DNA of 42,941 bases from positions 1 to 42,941 of the IMG/VR virus record IMGVR_UViG_3300025722_000102. One strand, 5' to 3'. Below are positions 32,368 to 39,249 of the stretch, in pieces. Under the pieces are notes generated by a model. The model saw nothing but the letters and a program-made list of their open reading frames with translations, was not told where the DNA came from and did not search any database. Source of the DNA: a virus. Numbering within the stretch: position 1 is the stretch's first letter; every line of letters begins with the position of its first letter. The translations under genes and the position numbers were made by a program.

Positions 32368-32975
32368 TATTTCCTTGCCTTTCTGTTGATCTTGGAGTTT
32401 AGTTTCTTAAACAACTCCATAGCTTGGTTTTTCGTGAGTTCCTCAAGTACGACGATATCCGCCATCTCTTGGATCTCCTCTAAAGTAACCCCATGTTGGA
32501 GCATGTATTTATTCTTGAGTACGGCCATCTGGCCATCTTCGATTGGTGTGTCTTCGCTAACAATGTCTACACCATTCAAGTCTTTGATCTCTTCTGCCGA
32601 ACAGACGTCTACCCCAAGGGCGAACCTTAGGGCTCTACTCGATGCTCTGGTCTCTGCCATAGCGGTCGTGTAGATATCAAAGCCCCCTTTAGCGGATGAC
32701 TTCCTGCAGTCTGCAGCAGCGGAGAATGTGCTGCCGTCAGTGAACTTATAGCTTACTGTTACGGTTGCACTCCACTCGTTTCCTCGGTCAGGACATTGAT
32801 TAACCTGTACGCTCTTGCCAGCGATGCCCAGCACCGCCTTGGCAACCCTGAGCAACGGGTCGTGTCTTACGAAGTGATCCCTATCCGTCACAACAAAGTC
32901 ATTTACTGAAAAGTGATCCTTAAGAGTGAACTGGTCACCGCTTATAGGGTTTGCTTTTTGGTTCAGGAAATCCAT
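32367..32975 (-). CDS. Possible ssDNA-annealing protein
   Basis: The product is 202 residues. It contains MAETRASSRALRFALGVD near residues 104-121, a motif (TRA..RALR.ALG) that I associate with Rad52/Erf-type recombination proteins and their phage relatives. This is preceded by WSATVTVSYKFTDGSTFSA, a beta-sheet stretch. The last 50 residues (LEEIQEMADIVVLEELTKNQ) are helical and end in a Lys/Arg-rich tail. The assignment rests on one motif only. It overlaps the small HTH gene upstream by 13 bases and meets the holin start downstream. Confidence 0.4.
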   Translation of the reverse strand: MDFLNQKANPISGDQFTLKDHFSVNDFVVTDRDHFVRHDPLLRVAKAVLGIAGKSVQVNQCPDRGNEWSATVTVSYKFTDGSTFSAAADCRKSSAKGGFDIYTTAMAETRASSRALRFALGVDVCSAEEIKDLNGVDIVSEDTPIEDGQMAVLKNKYMLQHGVTLEEIQEMADIVVLEELTKNQAMELFKKLNSKINRKARK

Positions 32976-33292
32976 GTGTCGTCGCCTCTTTCTGTTTCGG
33001 CTTCAATATTCTGATCGTCAAACTGGACCACTCCAGTTACACGATTGAAATTTCTATCCGTACTGCTGTCTGTAGTGTCGGGAGTGCTGGACGTTTTCCT
33101 ATTCTTGTGGAACAAGGTCATGGCTGTTGAGATGTTTCTGATCTCTACTCCACGCTTTATAAGGCGTCTTTTTATGGTCATTACAGGAATTCCGTATTCA
33201 AGAGATAATGCCCTTAGAGACATTGACTCATCCTGATATTTTCGTGCAATCTCATCGTCATTGTCGTGTGTGTATTTGGTTGGTCTTCCCAT
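32963..33292 (-). CDS. Small helix-turn-helix protein
   Basis: The product is 109 residues. It starts GRPTKYTHDNDDEIARKYQD then ESMSLRALSLEYGIPVMTIK and RRLIKRGVEI. This is a compact resolvase/Hin-type or homeodomain-like HTH (A..YG.....T..RRL). The remaining half is Thr/Ser/Asp-rich and probably flexible. It is likely a DNA-binding regulator of the adjacent genes. It is preceded by a possible GGA site seven bases before the ATG, and follows the signal-peptidase stop by 23 bases. Confidence 0.6.
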   Translation of the reverse strand: MGRPTKYTHDNDDEIARKYQDESMSLRALSLEYGIPVMTIKRRLIKRGVEIRNISTAMTLFHKNRKTSSTPDTTDSSTDRNFNRVTGVVQFDDQNIEAETERGDDTWIS

Positions 33293-33315
33293 TTTTTTGT
33301 CCAGAACCTCTCATA

Positions 33316-33822
33316 TTAAAAGTTTAGTAGTTGCTCGCTAACGATTGAATCTTCTTTTACAGGTCCGACATATCTGCTGTCATATGACAGTCTCCTATTG
33401 TCTCCTGCGATGAAGTACTCACCATCTAATAGCATTATGTTGGTCTCATTTTGTACGTCTATACTGCTATATTTAAATTTTTGTGAAATTAAATCTGGCT
33501 CCCCATTTACCTCTAAGTAGTTACCACTAATGAAGATACGATCATCCGGAATTCCTATAACTCGTTTAACCCAGTATTCTCCATCTTTGATTGGTGACCT
33601 TACTGTAACTATGTCTCCACGGTTTATAGGAGTATAAGAGCAGGTTAGGGAGTGACTGCCATCTGACAATGTTGGCATCATGGATACGCCTGAGATCTTC
33701 CATACCTTCAGGCCTCCTGCGATAAACAGCGCTTGCAGTATTAAGAGAAATCCTGCGGCTATTAGTACGCATTTTGCCATGTATCTTGCAAACTTTAGCG
33801 ACTTAGTTATCAATGATATCAT
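33316..33822 (-). CDS. Type I signal peptidase
   Basis: The product is 168 residues. A membrane anchor (LIAAGFLLILQALFIAGG) precedes SGVSMMPTL with the catalytic Ser47, and GEYWVKRVIGIPDD with the general-base Lys86. GEYFIAGDNRRLSYDSRYVG is the conserved GDN..S.DSR box. This is a complete S26/LepB-type enzyme, small in size as in Gram-positive SipS. It removes signal peptides at the outer face of the membrane. ATG 33822 is chosen for AAAGGG six bases upstream. It overlaps the purA stop by 20 bases. It is rare in phages as far as I know. Confidence 0.8.
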   Translation of the reverse strand: MISLITKSLKFARYMAKCVLIAAGFLLILQALFIAGGLKVWKISGVSMMPTLSDGSHSLTCSYTPINRGDIVTVRSPIKDGEYWVKRVIGIPDDRIFISGNYLEVNGEPDLISQKFKYSSIDVQNETNIMLLDGEYFIAGDNRRLSYDSRYVGPVKEDSIVSEQLLNF

Positions 33823-34996
33823 GCTGTACCCTTTCATCTATGTTTATTTCGGTCGTACTCTCTCGGTCTGGTCCAAATGACACGATGCTGACCGGAACTC
33901 CAACAAATTCTTCTAGCTTTGCTATGAATTCATGGTAGGATCCGCCGTCTTTCCATCCTGGCCATTTTTCCCAGATGGGCTCACACACATTCCATTGTTC
34001 GCCATATGGGAATTCGAGAGTGTCTGTTATCTCTGACGCTCCTATAGTGTACCCCACACAGACGGGGATTGCATCTAGGTTGCTTAGGATGTCCATTTTA
34101 GTTAGAGCGATCTCTGTGACTCCACCAATCTCAACTGCATATTTGAGTGCCATGACATCAAGCCATCCACACTTCCGTGGTCGCCCTGTGGTGGCACCGA
34201 ACTCTCCACCTAGTGTTCTGACAGCCTCGTCGTCTTCTTCCGTCATGGCGGACGTGAAGGGCCCTGCGCCTACTCTGGTGGAGTATGGCTTAGATACGCC
34301 GATCACCCTATCTAGCTTGCCGAAGGAGAATCCTGCGCCTGTTCCGACTGTGTGGGCTGTGCAGTTAGAGGATGTGACATAAGGGTATTGACCCATATCA
34401 ACGTCTAGTAGGACTCCTTGAGCCCCCTCGAAGAAGATTCTCTTGCCTTCCCCGTGCAGTCTATTAATCATTACTTCAGTGTTGACTATTCTTCCTCTGA
34501 AGGTTGCTGCAAATACGGGGAATCTAGCTAGGACATCCTGAGCTGCCATTCCGGCTGTTACGCCAGTCCTGTTGGCCTTCGACTCGTATGTTGGCCCAAT
34601 TCCGGTCTTCGTCGTGCCGAGCATCTGAGTGCGCTCCCTGTACTCGTCCACCTCAAGGGCTTCTTCTGTTACTAGATGCGCCTTGTTGGATATGAAGATT
34701 CTGCTGACTAGGCTTCCTGCTGTCTCTCCCAGGAGTGATGCAACTTGATGGATCTCCTCAACCAATGCGGTGGGATTTATAACCATTCCGTTTCCTAGAA
34801 TGCAGACTATTTCAGGGTTTACTATTCCAACGGGAAGCATGTGGGTGACGATCTTCTCTCCGTTGTGCCAAATCGTATGGCCAGCGTTTCCGCCACCCTG
34901 AAACCTGCACGATACATCATAATTGTCAGACAAGAAGTGCGAGATCTTACCCTTGCCCTCATCGCCCCACTGTAGTCCTATTAGACATGTCGCCAC
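33803..34996 (-). CDS. purA: Adenylosuccinate synthetase, short form
   Basis: The product is 397 residues. GTG 34996 is chosen for AAAGGGGG just upstream, and because it follows the preceding stop by 11 bases. The GTP loop and catalytic Asp are in LQWGDEGKGK (Asp12). GGGNAGHT, TTKTGIGPTYESKANR, FFEGAQGVLLDVD, SKPYSTRVGAGPF and GATTGRPRKCGWLD follow, with both aspartate-binding Arg residues kept. It joins IMP and aspartate with GTP. Phage PurZ enzymes replace the Asp by Ser; here Asp is intact, so PurA chemistry is expected. The enzyme is shorter than E. coli PurA because a helical region after residue 130 is reduced. Confidence 0.85.
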   Translation of the reverse strand: MATCLIGLQWGDEGKGKISHFLSDNYDVSCRFQGGGNAGHTIWHNGEKIVTHMLPVGIVNPEIVCILGNGMVINPTALVEEIHQVASLLGETAGSLVSRIFISNKAHLVTEEALEVDEYRERTQMLGTTKTGIGPTYESKANRTGVTAGMAAQDVLARFPVFAATFRGRIVNTEVMINRLHGEGKRIFFEGAQGVLLDVDMGQYPYVTSSNCTAHTVGTGAGFSFGKLDRVIGVSKPYSTRVGAGPFTSAMTEEDDEAVRTLGGEFGATTGRPRKCGWLDVMALKYAVEIGGVTEIALTKMDILSNLDAIPVCVGYTIGASEITDTLEFPYGEQWNVCEPIWEKWPGWKDGGSYHEFIAKLEEFVGVPVSIVSFGPDRESTTEINIDERVQHDIIDN

Positions 34997-35007
34997 GTCA
35001 TCCCCCT

Positions 35008-35232
35008 TTATACTGGTAGATCGTCTGATCCATGGACCTTTGTTCTTCGAGCAACTATTTGATTGCTTCCCTGTCCATACTTCCATACGCTATTCTCGGA
35101 CTGAACACGCCCTTGAACCTCTGGTCGGCGCACTGCGAGGTAGTCCTCAAGTGCTGCCTTGGATGAAAATAGAAGGTCGTTGACTTGCTTAGGATCTTTT
35201 ACAATCCACAGGTACTTATATGAAATTGACAT
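35008..35232 (-). CDS. Small hypothetical protein
   Basis: The product is 74 residues and not recognised. It reads SISYKYLWIVKDPKQVNDLL, then AALEDYLAVRRPEVQGRVQS, and ends VARRTKVHGSDDLPV. Start ATG 35232 is preferred over 35244 because GGAG lies six bases upstream. It is mildly basic with no membrane segment or Cys pairs. It sits between the sigma-like gene and purA, 11 bases before the purA start, so it may be co-translated. Confidence 0.65.
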   Translation of the reverse strand: MSISYKYLWIVKDPKQVNDLLFSSKAALEDYLAVRRPEVQGRVQSENSVWKYGQGSNQIVARRTKVHGSDDLPV

Positions 35233-35233
35233 A

Positions 35234-35776
35234 TTATTCTCCATGTCTTTCTTGGATACGGAATCGTATCGCAGGTATTATGTTGTTCCTAACTCTCGAA
35301 TATGGTATCTCAAGAATCTCTGACACTTTGCTTATGTTGTGGCCCTTGGACAGGAGTAATGCAACGTCCAGCTGGTCACCCTCAAGCTTCTCGTGTATTG
35401 TCTCGTAAAAATCTATGTCTTCAAAACATCTATCGACTCTTTGGCCCTTGTTGTTTATAACACTGTCTGCTCTTGCTTTCGCAATAAGCATCTCCTGCAT
35501 CTTAGAGATCTCTTCATAAGTCTTAGCTCTAACAGAGCCGGAGGTTGACGGCGCTACTAGCTTGGTTGTCCCCGCATGCATCTTCAGCTGTCCAGCAGAC
35601 ACCTGATAGGCAACCTTGGAGAAGTACTGCCTAAACTGGTGCTTATGCTCTATTCTAGATACGTCAAGGTGTTTTTCGAGCCTCATAAAGATCTCACTTA
35701 AAAGATCGTCACGATGGACAAAACGAGATACCCTCTTGTAAGCCTTGTTAAGGATATCCTCATTCTCTGATATCAT
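35234..35776 (-). CDS. Sigma-70-like factor (regions 2 and 4)
   Basis: The product is about 180 residues. RDDLLSEIFMRLEKHLDVSR followed by FRQYFSKVAYQVS resembles sigma region 2 (DLxQExFLRL...FRAWLxxIA). LDVALLLSKGHNISKVSEIL then PYSRVRNNIIPAI resembles the region 4 HTH. The middle linker is helical. This would direct RNA polymerase to phage promoters, or act as a regulator of ECF type. ATG 35776 is used; an in-frame TTG at 35815 would add 13 residues. It lies downstream of dCMP deaminase and before the small gene and purA. Confidence 0.6.
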   Translation of the reverse strand: MISENEDILNKAYKRVSRFVHRDDLLSEIFMRLEKHLDVSRIEHKHQFRQYFSKVAYQVSAGQLKMHAGTTKLVAPSTSGSVRAKTYEEISKMQEMLIAKARADSVINNKGQRVDRCFEDIDFYETIHEKLEGDQLDVALLLSKGHNISKVSEILEIPYSRVRNNIIPAIRFRIQERHGE

Positions 35777-35795
35777 CTCAAGGATCTTCTCACCC

Positions 35796-36218
35796 TTACT
35801 TAGTGAATCTTTCAACGCTTATTCCCATCTCTTCTAGCAATACTTTAGAAAATTTCCAACTATCCTCGACACTTGCCGAAGATCTGTCCTTATAAACGAC
35901 CCTGCTTACTCCGGTCTGGAGCAGCATCTTTGTGCACTCTGTGCAGGGGAACATTGTTGTGTACACTGTCCACCCTGATATGTCTGTCTTAGCATTTATT
36001 ACTGCATTAAGTTCTGCATGAACCACGTAACTGCTCTTGTTATCCCATCGGGATTGATTCTCGCTCATTCCAGTAGGGAATCCGTTGTATCCTATTGCGA
36101 CATGATTCTTTTCCTCTGATACTATTATCACTCCAACTTTCGTTGTCATGTCCTTTGACCGCATGGACACAGTTTCTGCCATGGTCATAAAACATTCGTC
36201 CCAGGAAATAGTCTTCAT
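35796..36218 (-). CDS. Deoxycytidylate deaminase
   Basis: The product is 140 residues. It contains VVHAELNAV (HAE at 67-69) and TMFPCTECTKMLLQ (PCxxC at 91-95), the zinc site and catalytic Glu of the dCMP/ComEB deaminase family. AIGYNGFPTG is the usual phosphate-binding GYNG segment. The reaction is dCMP to dUMP, feeding thymidylate synthesis. No thymidylate synthase is present in this window. ATG overlaps the preceding stop (TAATG), with GGAAAG upstream. Confidence 0.85.
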   Translation of the reverse strand: MKTISWDECFMTMAETVSMRSKDMTTKVGVIIVSEEKNHVAIGYNGFPTGMSENQSRWDNKSSYVVHAELNAVINAKTDISGWTVYTTMFPCTECTKMLLQTGVSRVVYKDRSSASVEDSWKFSKVLLEEMGISVERFTK

Positions 36219-36892
36219 TAGTCTTTCCACTCTGGCCAGTCTAGACTTGACATATCAGGCTCAGGTGGCAACAGGATGTTTCCTGTGATTATATCATTTA
36301 GGATTGCCATACTGAACTCCTCCAGATTGTTGGAGTCGTCTGTCGCAAACTGCACAAGATCCTCTACTAGGACATTCTCTAGGTCTGTACCATTGCACTT
36401 AGACTGTATGCTAACATACGAACTTGGCTCGATGCTTAGTGTTATTGGAATGATAGCTGTCATAGCATCATTGTCTAGCTCGTATACTGGCCCTGGTCCA
36501 TACAATAGACTAAAGCAAGACTCGATCTTCACCCCTTTTGCCATTCCGTCCCAAGTTATCTTTCGTCCGTTGGTATTGATTGTCTTGTTTATGACTTGAT
36601 TTAGCATTCTTTTCTTAAAGTCTGCCACACTGGGCTTGCTAACTCCGAATAGGGTAGTCATTGTGTATGTAAAGGGCAGATGCATTCTTGTAACGTTTTC
36701 TGGTATCGCATTTACAATTACTGATAGACCGTTTGATACTATCACTGCAAATATGACAGGCTGAAACCCTTCTTTCTCCCAGGTTCCGGACTCTACTACG
36801 TCTAGCCCTCCAATGACTTCTGACATGGATAGACCCTCTAGGTCAAAGGTTTTGCGAAGACCAAGTGTCCAGGTCGTTTTTCCGTTGCTCAT
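36218..36892 (-). CDS. Hypothetical protein
   Basis: The product is 224 residues and not recognised. It has a hydrophobic strand region (PVIFAVIVSNGLSVIVNAIP) that is too polar for a membrane helix, a KIESCFSLLYGPGPVYELDN stretch, and an acidic C-terminus (EPDMSSLDWPEWKD). It is probably a soluble mixed alpha/beta protein. It lies between the EDLGL-repeat protein and dCMP deaminase. GGAG stands eight bases before the ATG. Confidence 0.6.
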   Translation of the reverse strand: MSNGKTTWTLGLRKTFDLEGLSMSEVIGGLDVVESGTWEKEGFQPVIFAVIVSNGLSVIVNAIPENVTRMHLPFTYTMTTLFGVSKPSVADFKKRMLNQVINKTINTNGRKITWDGMAKGVKIESCFSLLYGPGPVYELDNDAMTAIIPITLSIEPSSYVSIQSKCNGTDLENVLVEDLVQFATDDSNNLEEFSMAILNDIITGNILLPPEPDMSSLDWPEWKD

Positions 36893-36916
36893 TTTAAACT
36901 CTCCGACCTAACTTTA

Positions 36917-37321
36917 TTATGACTGGTTGGACTTCTGGTCTCCCACGGACTCTTCTTTTTCGGTAGACAGCCCTAGATCTTCCGGGGAGAATTTGGCATC
37001 CTCGGTAGTATCTGGCTCACTGGTGACTAGGCCCAGATCCTCTGGCGTAAGGGATGGCTCTGGACTTGCTTCCTTAGGCTCGACTTCCTCGACGACGTTC
37101 TCCTCAGTAACGACAGGAGCTGCCACTTCTTCGAGAGCCTCAATCACTGTCTCTACCAGCTCTTCCTCAAGTCCGTCAGTCTCAAGTCCGTCAGACACGA
37201 TGTCCTTTAAAACCTTAAGGTCACGCTTTACATTACGCATACACTCTTCGATCTCTTTGCGCTGTTCCAATATGTCGTTCTGTTCTTTCTCAAACATTCC
37301 GCTGTCTTGTTTGCTAGTCAT
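36917..37321 (-). CDS. Acidic coiled-coil protein with EDLGL repeats
   Basis: The product is 134 residues. The first half is a likely coiled coil (QNDILEQRKEIEECMRNVK, LKVLKDIVSDGLETDGLEE). The second half is acidic and Pro/Thr/Ser-rich, with two copies of a PEDLGL motif (LTPEDLGLVTSEPD and FSPEDLGLSTEKE), which look like short linear binding motifs. The function is unknown; a scaffold or adaptor is plausible. ATG 37321 follows the lipoprotein stop, with GAGG six bases upstream. Confidence 0.6.
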   Translation of the reverse strand: MTSKQDSGMFEKEQNDILEQRKEIEECMRNVKRDLKVLKDIVSDGLETDGLEEELVETVIEALEEVAAPVVTEENVVEEVEPKEASPEPSLTPEDLGLVTSEPDTTEDAKFSPEDLGLSTEKEESVGDQKSNQS

Positions 37322-37322
37322 A

Positions 37323-37967
37323 TTAATCCTCACATGTTCCAAGTTGGTCGCCGTGACGAATGTGTGCCCTTACTGCATGTCGATTAACATGTAGCGTTCT
37401 TCCATTGTGACAGATGAAGACCTTGTGACCATAGTCATCGTAGCAGTCGTCGTCACAGTCATCCTCGTCGTCACAGTCGTCCTCGTGGCAGTCGTCGTCA
37501 CAATCATCGTCGCAGTCGTCGTCATGATCTTCGCACTCTTCGTGATCTGGCTCGCAATCGTCAATGGTGCCATTGTCGTTTGAGTCTATTTCACATAGAT
37601 CGTCTACGCCATTCTCATTGCAGTCTTCTCCTAAAGTTAAGTCGATGTCGCACTCATTGTCGATTCCATCACCGTCAATATCGTCGTCACAGTCATCGAT
37701 AATGTCGTCCAGGTCTAGATCATCTTCACAAAGGTCATCAATGCCGTTCTCATTGCAGTCTTCTCCAAGGGTGATGTCAATATCACACACGTTCTCAATG
37801 CCAATGGGGGCTGTCCCATCGGGGCCACCGATGTCGTCAGCAGTGATTAGTCCTGCCTGTGGATGGACAGAACCGGGCTTACAGCCAACGGCTAGCAGCA
37901 ACGTCACTACCGAAAGGAATCCTAGGCCAAACGCTATTACTTTTCTGTAAGGGCTACACTTTGTCAT
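37323..37967 (-). CDS. Repeat lipoprotein with TSP3-like calcium-binding repeats
   Basis: The product is 214 residues. A signal peptide ends in a lipobox-like LLLAVGC, so lipid attachment to Cys29 is expected. Two near-identical blocks follow (DITLGEDCNENGIDDLCE and DLTLGEDCNENGVDDLCE), with DIDGDGIDNEC and DSNDNGTIDDCE between or after them. These are thrombospondin type-3-like Asp-rich calcium loops. A very acidic Asp/Cys run of DDDC type follows. The C-terminus, VFICHNGRTLHVNRHAVRAH then IRHGDQLGTC, matches a CHxGxxxxV..xAxxAHxxHGDxxGxC domain of secreted bacterial proteins. Similar repeats are common in Planctomycetes. It is likely a surface protein. Confidence 0.7.
   Translation of the reverse strand: MTKCSPYRKVIAFGLGFLSVVTLLLAVGCKPGSVHPQAGLITADDIGGPDGTAPIGIENVCDIDITLGEDCNENGIDDLCEDDLDLDDIIDDCDDDIDGDGIDNECDIDLTLGEDCNENGVDDLCEIDSNDNGTIDDCEPDHEECEDHDDDCDDDCDDDCHEDDCDDEDDCDDDCYDDYGHKVFICHNGRTLHVNRHAVRAHIRHGDQLGTCED
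37438..37530 (-). repeat. Low-complexity GTC/GTCACA repeats encoding Asp/Cys run
   Basis: The plus strand reads an irregular array of GTCGTC, CAGTCGTC and CACAGTCATC words, which is the Asp-Asp-Cys run of the lipoprotein on the minus strand. Such arrays change length easily by slippage. It is an irregular trinucleotide-based array, not a perfect tandem repeat. Confidence 0.6.
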
Positions 37968-38190
37968 CTTCAGCTTCTTTCTTATCCACGCATAGGTGGC
38001 AAATTTCGGAGCCCTCTTCTAAGGCCATCCACATGTCTAAAAATTTTAAACAGATTGAACACTTGAATACCGCTAAAAAGGGGTCCTTGTCGTACTCATC
38101 GGCTTGTTGGTCTAGGCGTGACTTTCTCATGTCACGACCCCTTCGACCCTCTTCCCAGTCTCTTCCGCTGGTTACACTGTTCTTACTCAT
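37954..38190 (-). CDS. Small zinc-ribbon protein
   Basis: The product is 78 residues. Basic N-terminal half (RDWEEGRRGRDMRKSRLDQQ), then FKCSICLKFLDMWMALEEG and EICHLCVDKK, giving two C-x2-C pairs of a zinc ribbon. It may bind nucleic acid or a protein partner. ATG 38190 is chosen because it overlaps the preceding stop (ATGAGTAA). It ends in a 14-base overlap with the lipoprotein start. Confidence 0.55.
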   Translation of the reverse strand: MSKNSVTSGRDWEEGRRGRDMRKSRLDQQADEYDKDPFLAVFKCSICLKFLDMWMALEEGSEICHLCVDKKEAEDDKV

Positions 38191-38365
38191 AGTATGGCAT
38201 GCCTTTCTCATTGCAGCAATTCTTACCATCTACTAGCATGTTTAGTACACTATTATCATGGTATTTCAAGGATTTATCATAAATTCCTAGTAATCCATTG
38301 ATTCTCCCAGTCTTATCGTTGATGCCACCCTGCTCAGCAAGACATTCTTTACAATCGCATTGCAC
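38183..38365 (-). CDS. Small Cys-rich protein, start uncertain
   Basis: If it starts at GTG 38365, the product is 60 residues: QCDCKECLAEQGGINDKTG at the head and GKNCCNEKGMPYYE at the end. The CDCKEC and CC groups suggest metal binding. The 5' third overlaps the nucleotidyltransferase 3' end in another frame, and no Shine-Dalgarno is clear. A later start such as TTG near 38270 is possible. The 3' end is better supported, since its stop overlaps the next ATG. Confidence 0.4.
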   Translation of the reverse strand: MQCDCKECLAEQGGINDKTGRINGLLGIYDKSLKYHDNSVLNMLVDGKNCCNEKGMPYYE

Positions 38366-39249
38366 TGGCTGTCGGTTAGTTCGTGATATGCTGTATTCTT
38401 ACCTATGTCCAGCCCTCCAGAGATGTGAGACACGTTCATTAGGTCTTTGATATTATAAGATTCCTCTTCATAACCCCTGTTTTTTGACATAAACTCTACA
38501 GTTAAGTCTAGCAATTTAGCAGTAAGCTGCTCAACAGCCCCGTCGAACGATACTCCGTATCCCCCAAGCTCGTTGCCGAGTCTTGAGCATCTGGTTATCA
38601 TCAGTCCAGTTCTCCGTATCACATCTGAAGCATCCTCCATTGTGCAGTCCTCTTTAAATTTCATCTCATCAAGCAGATCCCAGTTTAGATTCGCATTGAT
38701 TCCCTCGATCCTTAGACCGTTTGAGATGTCTTCTATTTTTGGCCTATGCTTGTAGTCTCTAAGGCTATAGTCTGTCGACATTAGAGAATGCAGTTCGCAA
38801 TCTCTTCCGAAGATAACGTTTCCAGTTTTTAGGTCGTATGCCACCTTGTTCACTCCGTAGTCGAAGCTCTCCATCACTTCAGTTATTCTTCCATGGCTTG
38901 TGTTGACTAACTGTATTGGAGCCTTCAGTAGGTTTTCTGGGAATGCGCCTGTTTCCCTTAATGACATCTTGGGGTTGAAGTGTGTTGAATTGCCTGCTGC
39001 GAATGTTTCAGTTTCGCAGTTGTAGTCAACAAGTGAAGTCTGTAATGATTGAACTATCTCTTTAACCTGATCCATATCTCCTTTGACGAAGATATCGATA
39101 TCGCTAAATGGCGCCCCTAGGATCGCATCCCTAACGAAGCCTCCGGCGACATAGCAGTTCTCTTCAAGAAGATTCCAGGAGCTCCCTGACACTTCTTTCA
39201 GAAAGGAACGCAGCTCTGATAAACGATTTTGGATTGATTCTAGCCTCAT
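38287..39249 (-). CDS. CCA-adding/poly(A)-polymerase-like nucleotidyltransferase
   Basis: The product is about 320 residues. NCYVAGGFVRDAILGAPFSD then IDIFV at 31-55 is the class II nucleotidyltransferase head: GG, R-D, and the DxD (Asp50, Asp52) that binds metal. Further on, GVNKVAYDLKTGNVIFG resembles the neck region with FTVNA-like strand, and the helical C-terminal half is unlike a full CCA enzyme. It may repair tRNA 3' ends or tail RNA. No tRNA gene was found in the window. ATG 39249 is chosen for GAGG six bases upstream; it overlaps the upstream gene by 86 bases. Confidence 0.65.
   Translation of the reverse strand: MRLESIQNRLSELRSFLKEVSGSSWNLLEENCYVAGGFVRDAILGAPFSDIDIFVKGDMDQVKEIVQSLQTSLVDYNCETETFAAGNSTHFNPKMSLRETGAFPENLLKAPIQLVNTSHGRITEVMESFDYGVNKVAYDLKTGNVIFGRDCELHSLMSTDYSLRDYKHRPKIEDISNGLRIEGINANLNWDLLDEMKFKEDCTMEDASDVIRRTGLMITRCSRLGNELGGYGVSFDGAVEQLTAKLLDLTVEFMSKNRGYEEESYNIKDLMNVSHISGGLDIGKNTAYHELTDSQCNAIVKNVLLSRVASTIRLGESMDY

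Noticed and set aside
33803-34996. PurZ of the 2-aminoadenine (Z-genome) pathway
   Set aside because: The catalytic Asp is intact in QWGDEGKG. I also see no DatZ-, MazZ- or DpoZ-like gene; the polymerase is DnaE.
37438-37530. CRISPR array
   Set aside because: The repeats are short, irregular and in frame with the lipoprotein coding region; no evenly spaced unique spacers occur. No CRISPR-like array was seen anywhere in the window.
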